NCBI GenBank assembly: GCA_029747585.1
Contig: JAPEVF010001041.1
Coordinates: 1-14,892 of the forward strand
DNA length: 14,892 nt
From: Pleurotus djamor
Taxonomy: Eukaryota; Basidiomycota; Agaricomycetes; Agaricales; Pleurotaceae
Direction of reading: 5' to 3'
A program made the translations under genes and the position numbers. The notes under the pieces are model-generated. The model had not been told where the DNA came from, ran no database searches, and saw only the letters and a list, made by a program, of their open reading frames with translations. Shown piece by piece: positions 8,674 to 14,892 of the stretch (within the stretch, counting starts at the first letter, position 1; every line of letters begins with the position of its first letter).

Positions 8674-9413
8674 AGCTCCTTGTTCAGCCATCTTCCGCTG
8701 CAATGAGGACGTCAATATTGGGGTTGAAATTTGGAGGCTTTTCAGTGCGTTCGTGTACCAAGCTCCAAGCACTAGTACCTCTCGCCTCCTACCCATCCAT
8801 ACCTTAACCTCTGCGTCCAATATCATTCGCAATCTGTTCAGTCACTCAAAGTGTTGCGCCAACCTAACAGACGCGGGAACAAAAGATTGCTGTTCATCCG
8901 GCAGCCTCTATCCTCGAACTCAGTTCTGATCGCCACCCTCCCCCAGGTTCCGACGTCATGCACTTGTCCGCGTTCAACACGTCACTTTCCTACCTACTCT
9001 CCCCCACTGTGCTACATAGCAGTCGATTACGATTACCTTGTTGATGCGCTCATTGGAGAAGATACCGACCTAGTGTGCACCTTGAGGCTGACGATAGCCT
9101 GAGCCGCGTACGCGGATCCTGGAACCTTATTCTATGTGGGCTGTTGAATGTGCAATTCTCCGAGCTGTCGTCGTGGAACACGCTTGCAAGTTCGACTGAG
9201 CGTCGGTTGCCCTTTTCCGTTATTAGAGACGGCCGTCACAGGACGGAATGGGAGCGTGGCTTGTGGCTTGTGGCTATACCGATGAAGAAGAAGAAGGGGT
9301 TTGAGAGAAGAGGGAGCTACCTACTTGGATGGAACCCTTGCTGCCGTGTCTTCGGGCTCGAAGGGATCGTCCCAGTTGGACAGGAAGATTACCCCTCCCC
9401 CCCCGAGTCTAAA

Positions 9414-9437
9414 CATCCGTTTCGTCATCCGTTTCGT
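9414..9437 (+). repeat. 12-bp tandem repeat (two copies)
   Basis: CATCCGTTTCGT occurs twice head to tail and is followed by the related CCGTCATCG. The unit is a multiple of three and reads RFVIRFVR in one frame. It lies in the unassigned region. Confidence 0.7.
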
Positions 9438-9586
9438 CCGTCATCGTAGCCGCGGTGCTCATGCGGCCTCTTCAACTCTCCTCGCATACCTCTCGTCCCC
9501 GAACTTCGTTGACACCGCCAGCTCTTATTGAAGTTATTCGTCGACCAAACTGCGCACGTGATGGACTTTGACCAGCTCCTCTCAAG

Positions 9587-10193
9587 ATGCTTCTTACCTG
9601 GGCCAGCGCTAGCACTCCCTGTGCAATAGTCAAGTACACTGTCGACGTGCCCCTCCACCTTGAGGAAAACCAGACTCATACGATCATCTGCCGTGAAGGG
9701 CTAGCGAGTGAGGCTTTAGGACGGATGATGATCGATGATCTGTCGTGTTTCCGCATCCCTCGTAGCCGATTGCTGAACGTTCTCTCTGNTCCTTCCCCAC
9801 TTCGGCCGGACTTTGGGTATTAGCCCTTGTCGGGTATCTTGTCCAGTGGATACAGGTTCTCTAGTAGGAGAAGGGAGAGCTACCTGCGGTGTATTTGATG
9901 AAGAAGACTCGGTTTCGGGAGGAGAGGGAGGAGCTACCTGCTTTGGTGACTATGATGCTGGATTGCGAGGATTCACCTCGTCTATACAAATGATGGTTGA
10001 TATCAACATCACCGTGAACCCATATTCCTTTGTCACTGGCGGCGCTGTCGGTTACCTGCGCAGAAGATGTTCGCTATCCCATCAGTATTACCGACCACGT
10101 TCAGGACCAGCTCGACGTCGCGTAATACATCTCGCTCGCGCCGCTTCTGCCCTACTAGTATGCGATGGTGAAGTCAATCATGGGATCGGATAG
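9587..10193 (+). other. open frame interrupted only by the N at 9789
   Basis: The frame from 9587 reads protein-like sequence (KYTVDVPLHLEENQTHTI ... LASEALGRMMIDDLSCFRIP) up to the N. If the N is not a real base, that frame continues without a stop into the frame that ends at TAG 10191-10193, giving about 201 residues. The second half holds an 18-residue imperfect repeat (GEGRATC..., GEGGATC...). There is no family match that I recognise and the start is unclear, since ATG 9587 may not be the true start. It may be part of a larger decayed gene. Confidence 0.3.
9865..9972 (+). repeat. degenerate 54-bp tandem repeat
   Basis: Two adjacent units share GGAGA(A)GGGAG(G)AGAGCTACCTGC and then GATG, offset by about 54 bp; in one frame both begin GEG(R/G)ATC and run into aspartates (FDEED, GDYDAG). 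A third partial copy, GGGAGCTACCT, lies at 9312-9322 and reads GATYLDG in its frame. The length being a multiple of three and the kept GAT(C/Y) motif suggest protein-level repeats. Confidence 0.5.
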
Positions 10194-10211
10194 AACCTAT
10201 ATCCCAGCTGA

Positions 10212-10607
10212 GGGGTCTCGTCAGCGGTTCCTGCCGAGGAATCAGCTTACATCGACCCACCAGCTCGAACGGAAATGCTCTTGGTAGGGGAAAAGGAAAA
10301 TGCAGGAGAGGACGAAGAAGACACCGAAGACGACTTGGGAAGCTCGGAGTTGCTATCAGGTTGGGGCTGGTGGTGCCGATGAAGCTTACGATCGTGGCTT
10401 GTCGTCTTTTTCGAATGGTGCGAAGAAAGAGGTCACTTGGGTGCTAGCTTTGGAAGAAGACCACAAGGAAGGAACCAAATTACGATCCTTTTTGGCGAGA
10501 TGTCTCTGTCTCCCCAGATTTACCATGACCGTGCACGAGCTACCACCATTGTATCACTCCCTTCACTGTTGCGGCTGTCAAGGAGATCTTCACCACCGCC
10601 GACATAG
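10212..10607 (+). other. 131-codon coding-like frame with one internal TGA
   Basis: The frame is open from 10212 to TAG 10605-10607 except for one TGA at 10380-10382. It contains an acidic block (NAGEDEEDTEDDLG), then aromatic-rich sequence on both sides of the TGA (LLSGWGWW; SWLVVFFEWCEE). Around 10550 a second frame becomes the more protein-like one (TPFTVAAVKEIFTTADIVYHF then TPASPAPGPTPGST, ending at TGA 10712-10714). A different frame, 10300-10620, is also open for 106 codons, so the coding frame is not proven. No family is recognised. Confidence 0.3.
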
Positions 10608-10846
10608 TGTACCACTTTGAGCCATGTGTCATGACCCCCGCTTCTCCTGCACCTGGACCTACGCCTGGGTCTACTCAACACCGTGTAGATGATAATCTCG
10701 TCTCTCCCCATTGACCCAGTGTCGTTCCCGTTTGTATGATCGGTGCTACCGCCTTGTGACCTGAGTCACCTCTGTATTCCTGTTGCGAGCCGATCGCCGA
10801 TACACACGCTGAAGAATCTGCTGGCGGCTGACGCTCGGATGACGGT

Positions 10847-11112
10847 GACATGCCTCGTTCAGTTGTTGCTATTCGTCGTCATACGTACTTGGACACGCTA
10901 TACATGGAGTCTATATCATGTTACACAACTATCCCTGCCATTGGACATTTACTCTACGCTACTAGTTATCGCTTTGACTCGTTCGAGCATATGACATCCC
11001 TCGTTCAGCTACTCGTACTTATACACACTTGGACGTGCTCGATATCGAGTCTATAGAGTATGTTACACAACTTTCAATCCCTACATTGAACGTTTACGCT
11101 ACTAGTTTTCCC
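10847..11112 (+). repeat. degenerate tandem duplication, period about 142 bp
   Basis: Unit A (10847-10992) and unit B (10993-11112) share GACATxCCTCGTTCAG, ACTTGGAC, GAGTCTATA, ATGTTACACAACT and TACGCTACTAGTT in the same order, with substitutions and small indels. Translated in matching frames, both give D(M/I)PRS...YT/HLD.L..ESI...T...IP...YATS(Y/F). The kept protein pattern suggests repeats of a coding unit. A weaker third version may occur near 7576 (CATGTCCCTCG ... CACTTGGATTTGCTC). Confidence 0.65.
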
Positions 11113-11474
11113 CATGGTGGTGTTACCTCCCCTCTGCACTTGTGCTACTTGCCTACGTTCCCACCAACCCTCTTTATGCATCTACTCCTCGGGGAGATAG
11201 GACTCAGCTTGGCGTCACGAATTCAAGGTAACCTCGTAAGATACCGTTAAAAGGGCGTAGCCGTTTTCAGTTAGATCGGTTATCGTTCAACTTTCAAGGA
11301 GGTAGTAAGGTCTGCGTAAACGTCGAGCGTCCAGGCGCGGAAACCCGCTATTCTATGAGTCCTGAGTGTCATGGATAACTCTCCAGGCGGGTTGCGGCTA
11401 TTCATTCAGTCCATGCGTCAGAGCTTCTTGAAGTGTCCATATGGGCCACCAAACAAAGCGAGCACAGTCGGCGG

Positions 11475-12344
11475 TCACAGGCCTTGGCCCTAGTAGAGTA
11501 TTAGTTAGTTTGAGGAACTACAACAAGGAAGTGGTGACGAACCAACCAACTTTTGAAGGCCTCAAAGCACTGTAAGACGATGCGGCGGTTCTCTGCCGTG
11601 GACATCCCCATTTCCGCGTAAGACTGAGGATTCGGAACCGGAGGAATGAATCGGAGAACGGTTGTCTCCTCCGTTGGGTACTGCAGCGAGCTCAGGTTAT
11701 TGAGGAGACTTTTTGTGACGGTGGTGAGGTAGAAAATAGGTGACGCCCCAGCCAGAGTAATGCCAGGTATGACCTGTCGTCCAAGGGGGGGCGCAGTGGC
11801 ATTATATCTGCGCTGAAGGGCATTCCAATGACATGCACCAACGGAGTTGGCGATGAGTTGCGCCTTGGGGTCGTCTGGGGAATCAACTCGCTGAGATGAA
11901 CGGTTCAGTTAGCTTAGAATGGACTATAGGACGTGAGGTTGGGGCTTACCCCATTTACTTGGACGACAAGATAACAATGAGTGTCATCGACGATGGTAAG
12001 GTCAGCCGTCGCGTCGACTTTCTCCTTGCCCATCACGAAACCCATTTCCTTCCTATGACGGATCATATAGTCTTCCCCTTCGTAGCCGAGAAATCGGAGG
12101 AGAACAACCGCGAAATCGTCTACCGCAGATTTTTCTCCTTCTTGCAAAGCTGCTTTCGAGTATCGNAAAAAAACGACGATGCTCCGCGTTGTTGTCTGGG
12201 GAAGAGCGAGAATGGCAGCCGGAACAGACGATTGGGGTAGATCTAACCGTCTGAAGAAAGTTTCTGCGTCACGACATCCTTAACTTTGATACGGAAAGCT
12301 GCGAGATCGTGTTCTGACTTTGGAGTACGGATGAGGTCGGCCAT
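11475..12344 (-). pseudogene. uncharacterised Agaricomycete family with PD-(D/E)XK-like signature; one-base frameshift, motif lost
   Basis: Exons on the minus strand are 12344-11950, 11890-11543 and 11489-11475; introns of 59 and 53 bp have GTAAGC...CTCAG and GTTCGT...ACTAG ends with CTAAC branch sites. The start ATG has A at -3 and G at +4. Landmarks in order are LIRTPKS, DAETFF, SAVDDFAVVLLRFLGY, KVDATADLTIVDD, DDPKAQLIA, VIPGITLAGASPIFY, YPTEETTVLRFIPPVPNP and ENRRIVLQCFEAFKSWL. I recognise these as a large hypothetical-protein family of mushroom fungi. In members I recall, the strand after D...VDD ends VQEDK, resembling a PD-(D/E)XK nuclease core; here it reads VQVNG, so E and K are gone. 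The reading shifts near codon 25 (12266-12276): one base appears missing. Otherwise the frame is open, about 252 residues if intact. The N at 12166 must count as a base to keep the frame. Function is unknown. Confidence 0.75.
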
Positions 12345-12655
12345 TCTCGTTCGTTCAGCTTTTCACGGCTGCGTGTGACGTGTCCACCTTACCAGCTGGA
12401 ATTCATGCACATCGAAAGACAATCCACACGAAACCAGACCGAATATGGTCTGAAATGTTGAAAGAAAGAAGGAGTCAGCTTCGGCGCTTGGAGGCGTTCT
12501 GGCTAGGAAAGTCTCGAAGCTCCCAGCCGACCCTTATTTTTCGCCTTGCTGTCCTTGTGCTGTCCCCAACGTGCATGAAGCCAAAATCGAACTCATGGTA
12601 CGCCTACGCGATGAATCCATAAAACCAACCTTGAAACATTCATATTTAGCCAATT
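12345..12655. other. intergenic between divergent loci
   Basis: About 310 bp separate the start of the minus-strand gene from the F-box remnant on the plus strand, so this would hold two back-to-back promoters. I see no TATA box, RNA gene or repeat. The plus-strand open frame 12380-12622 has no recognisable protein character. Confidence 0.4.
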
Positions 12656-13163
12656 TTCACCGACACAGTTGCTCATAAATCCATCGATGAAAAAATTGTA
12701 CACTACGAGAGCCTGATTCGCGCTCTGAAAGCCTGAGGAGAGGAACCAGTTTTGTGCTGTGAACCTCCTCCCAGACGATGTCTTCTCCCTTATCTTCGTC
12801 ACCTACAAAATCGAAATGGAAAGCAAAAGGCCTTGGATACGCCTCCTCAGTGTCTGTCGAAAGTGGCGCCAGATCCTCTTGGATATACCTTCAAAATTAC
12901 GGGTCCGAAATGAAAGGAAGGCCCGTTTCTATTGAACATACATTTCGCTGGCTCGCGTACCATAAGTATATGCTCTGGCGTGTGGAGGGAGACTGCGACG
13001 GATATAGTGTTCGTTTAGTGAACCTACCAAAATTCGTGTTCCCCTTGGTCAAGAACTTTCGGTCCAGACTGCTGCGCAGACATTCGGGCAGGAGGTGAAC
13101 CTGGCTCGATTCACTCTCTTCTTGGAGCCGCAACAAGTAGTGAATCCTTCACACCAAGTGTGA
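12656..13163 (+). pseudogene. F-box gene remnant, paralogue of the 3322-5036 locus
   Basis: The same order of parts as in the other broken F-box gene is visible: (I/F)FT(D/N)T, then ID(E/Q) with a helical lead-in (IDEKIVHYESLIRALK, from 12683), then an F-box (LPDDVFSLIFVTYK ... LLSVCRKWRQILLDIP, 12771-12890). The lead-in is one frame off from the F-box, with a TGA (12734-12736) at the shift. After LLDIP the reading moves to a second frame (GRPVSIEHTFRWLAYH, about 12915-12965) and back (GQELSVQTAAQTFGQEV ... FTLFLEPQQVV, 13055-13140), ending at TGA 13161-13163. No leucine-rich C-terminal part follows. It is a decayed copy, the third F-box relative of this type in the window counting the tail at 2836. 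Confidence 0.7.
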
Positions 13164-13289
13164 CGATCGTTGATGGACGACGAGCAGGCCAGTAGATGCG
13201 AGTTCCATTGTGGTCTCGATTTCGATCAGAGACACAGACGTAGAGTATGGAGCTACATATCTCGTATTAGGATGGCATTGACCGTGCGC

Positions 13290-13355
13290 GTGAGTACCGA
13301 TACATAGAATGTATGTAACTCAAGCTGAATGTGACTTGTTTTGCCTCTTCCGCAG
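13290..13355 (+). other. intron-like segment
   Basis: GTGAGTACC at 13290, a CTGAAT branch candidate near 13325 and a pyrimidine-rich TTCCGCAG end at 13355 give a well-formed 66-bp intron. The flanking exon frames are closed by stops (TAG 13268, TAA 13367), so it belongs either to an untranslated part or to a decayed gene joining the F-box remnant to the spliced frame downstream. Confidence 0.3.
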
Positions 13356-13369
13356 CGTTTGATGTGTAA

Positions 13370-13682
13370 TATTCAGGTGCATGTCTTCGAATTTTGGCCT
13401 TCTATGTCATTCCCCAGCCCTCATCCATCCATCTATGGGTCAAATTGCTTTCCCAGGCAGCTGCTAAAGTGCAAGATAAAGTGCAAGACCAAGGAGCTTG
13501 GAGGTGCAAGGTGGGTAGTCCTGTAGTGTCCAGTAAGTATTTCGTAGCTTTTGACAAACTGAACGACTCATGAAAGACTCACAAGCGATGGTTCTTCCCC
13601 AGAGATCCGATCCAACATCATCAACTTTGAAATATCCGTAACAACTCGCCGATTCGTCGCTCGCGTCTTCTTCGCACCATAG
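13370..13682 (+). CDS. 3' part of an unidentified gene, two exons
   Basis: An open frame from 13370 reads LRILAFYVIPQPSSIHLW then WVKLLSQAAAKVQDKVQDQ, reaching a canonical donor (GTAAGTATTT, 13533). A 70-bp intron ends CTTCCCCAG at 13602, and the frame continues in phase with SNIINFEISVTTRRFVA to TAG 13680-13682. Good splice ends with kept phase support a real transcript. A TAA at 13367-13369 closes the frame upstream; an acceptor at 13374-13376 (ATTCAG) could begin the exon. It may be the displaced 3' end of the F-box remnant to its left, but the sequence is not recognisably LRR. The minus-strand open frame over the same DNA (13799-13464) also has an intron-like GTGAGT...ACTACAG, whose removal gives an immediate stop. 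Confidence 0.35.
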
Positions 13683-14195
13683 CCTAGCATCGGTAGCGCA
13701 TGTCTGAAGCATGCCCGCCGAATCTAACGATCTGCCCACAGGTGTCGCTCCGTCAGTACTGCTGTCTAACAGACGCCAGCGAGTACACAGAAAGGCCACG
13801 GGGGAGCTTGAAGCGAGAAAAGGCAGAGTGTGTGACCTAGGGTAATGGGTGAGTGGTCGGTTGAGGGTTTAGGTCGCGAAAAAACGAACCATGGTCAAGG
13901 TCAACCTGGGATAACCGTTACCAACGACCATCTACTTAGTATCAGCCATCGCATCGCCGATTAAGAAGCCAGCAGGGCTTGACAGCGGTAGACATCTCCG
14001 TAAGAGATACAGCCCCGTCCGGCGGAGGGGATACACGTTGGTTCGTGTTGAACTCGTCAGCGAGACGGGCCAGGGATTCTGGAAGAGCTCATCCCCGCAG
14101 TGATCCCATCCTTACGATGGGTTATGGCTATCTATCATGATGCATCAGAATCTGGGAGGGACAGAAAATAGGCAAAAGGAAGGTCGAGAAGTCAC
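13683..14195. other. no gene seen
   Basis: About 510 bp with no credible frame on either strand beyond the minus-strand reading mentioned for 13464-13799. A short hairpin (CCCATCC-TTAC-GATGGG, near 14106) is the only structure noted. It is not followed by a T run and is unlikely to be functional. Confidence 0.4.
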
Positions 14196-14272
14196 CTCGA
14201 TAAACTGGATCTTGGACTTGAAATCCTCCAAACCCCGCCCACCAGTCCATCTCTTCGCCTGCGCATACATTG
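14196..14272 (-). other. possible isolated exon
   Basis: On the minus strand an acceptor-like CTTGTAG is followed by 25 open codons (MYAQAKRWTGG, then EDFKSKIQFIE) and a GTGACT donor. The sequence looks protein-like, lysine-rich and helical, but no neighbouring exon can be placed and I do not recognise it. Chance is a real possibility. Confidence 0.2.
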
Positions 14273-14608
14273 CTACAAGTGTTCCCGTTACTTAAGTACA
14301 TATAGCCAAAGCCTCGAAACAACTTGCAACCCAAAAGGATCCGAGTGGTAGGACGTAGACGACCAAGCCTCTTCTGTCAGGTTTCCTTGGGACTGAAGTA
14401 CTTTGGAAGTACTGACATGCGAAGCACGGCGCCAGGGCACAGAAAGCGGAGTGATAGAGAGAAGCTATCAAGAATAACTCCCGAGATTTTGGAGGTACTC
14501 CTGTCGAGAAGTCACATGTGGGCAGGGCTACAAAGGAAATGAGACAACGGGCCGAAAAAAGTCATTCCTTGTACCAACTTGTGAGTATGGGCCACCGCAG
14601 GGCGTGGC

Positions 14609-14839
14609 ATGTACGGGTCCGCGGGAGTTCTAATCGCATTTGTAAGTTTACCTTGTCCCTTTCGAAACGTTTACATGTCCCTAATTGCGGCTGTTTTAGG
14701 TTTCTCGTCCAAGTCACGCGAGTGTAGAGTATGCGACAGGTAAACACGTTGGACAGTCTGGGGACTATTGGTAAGCTTTGGTACCTGTCTAAATTGATAT
14801 TGCGCTGATTCTACCCATGCTCGCAGTCTGTCAACTTGA
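14609..14839 (+). CDS. small spliced frame, unidentified
   Basis: Two well-formed introns, 14642-14699 (GTAAGT...CTAAT...TTTTAG) and 14771-14826 (GTAAGC...CTGAT...CTCGCAG), link three segments in phase: MYGSAGVLIAF, then VSRPSHASVEYATGKHV and a short end at TGA 14837-14839. Starting at ATG 14609 the product is only 38 residues. The frame is open upstream only to a TGA at 14582, so this is more likely the 3' end of a larger gene whose earlier exons I cannot place. The introns are better supported than the protein. No function can be offered. Confidence 0.3.
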
Positions 14840-14892
14840 ACGCCCGAAGGATTGATGACGAAACACCATAACATTTTGATCGAGCCGTTGTA

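Larger units (their letters stand above)
7309..11474. other. 4.2-kb region without a convincing intact gene
   Basis: Many open frames of 60-160 codons occur, but none matches a family I know and the best coding-like stretches change frame. Recurring traits are acidic runs encoded by GAAGAAGAC-type codons (8538, 9897, 10313), Ser/Pro-rich stretches (8550-8640, 10640-10680), GxGATY/C motifs (9315, 9878, 9932) and internal duplications listed separately. I read it as one or more long-decayed genes with disordered regions, possibly tandem copies. The longest single frame is 8441-8929 (162 codons), but a different frame looks more protein-like over part of it (8529-8672). The extreme right end would include the 3' UTR of the minus-strand gene ending at 11475. 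Confidence 0.45.

Noticed and set aside
8441..8929. 162-codon plus-strand frame, the longest in the unassigned region
   Set aside because: Rich in Cys, Arg and Trp without any family pattern, and two other frames over the same DNA look more protein-like; not called as a gene.
13464..13799. 111-codon minus-strand open frame with an intron-like GTGAGT...ACTACAG
   Set aside because: Removing the intron gives an immediate stop, the protein is not recognisable, and the plus strand has a better spliced frame.
14390..14415. Inverted repeat AGTACTT-GG-AAGTACT near 14397
   Set aside because: A short near-palindrome with no associated feature; expected by chance in 15 kb.
1..14892. tRNA, rRNA, CRISPR array, telomeric repeats or a bacterial-type operon
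   Set aside because: I saw no cloverleaf with A/B boxes, no rRNA core sequence, no spaced palindromic repeat array and no TTAGGG array; the intron-rich, single-gene layout is fungal.

Overview
The window reads as nuclear DNA of a mushroom-forming basidiomycete (Agaricomycetes). The evidence is short introns of 53-97 bp with GTRAGT-like donors and CTRAY branch sites, F-box proteins of the style expanded in that group, a fungal-type Ty1/copia Gag, and a spliced protein of an uncharacterised family I know from those fungi. All family calls come from reading the sequence and from memory; no database search was possible. There are single Ns at 146, 3231, 9789 and 12166.

Layout. (1) 1-1452: repeat-rich DNA that looks like the long terminal repeat of an LTR element, with a TATA box, a 23-bp tandem repeat and a 102-bp spaced duplication, ending at a (CAC)7 tract. 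(2) 1542-2834, minus strand: the 5' end of a copia retrotransposon. It has a complete 5' LTR, a primer binding site matching the anticodon arm of initiator tRNA-Met, a leader and a gag gene that breaks off; zinc knuckle, pol and 3' LTR are missing. (3) 2836-2973: what looks like the last 45 codons of an F-box gene, starting beside the LTR end. (4) 3322-5036: an F-box/leucine-rich gene broken by two frameshifts and a nonsense codon. (5) 5750-7308: the best complete gene, six exons encoding 373 residues with an F-box and a CxxC...CxxC pair. (6) 7309-11474: about 4.2 kb without a convincing intact gene, holding ancient duplications, Gly/Asp/Glu- and Ser/Pro-rich coding-like stretches and degenerate tandem repeats. 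(7) 11475-12344, minus strand: a three-exon gene of the uncharacterised family, with one apparent missing base and with the expected E-D-K motif absent. (8) 12656-13163: a second broken copy of the F-box gene in (4). (9) 13370-13682 and 14609-14839: spliced open frames from unidentified genes. The rest is featureless to my reading.

The picture is an accessory, gene-decay region: an F-box family that multiplied and decayed, invaded by LTR retrotransposons. F-box proteins normally choose substrates for SCF ubiquitin ligases, but nothing here shows the genes acting as one pathway. Some frameshifts lie in or near homopolymers, and two of the Ns sit in candidate reading frames, so part of the apparent decay may be sequencing error. 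I found no convincing new multi-gene system. The most unexplained stretch is 7.4-11.3 kb.
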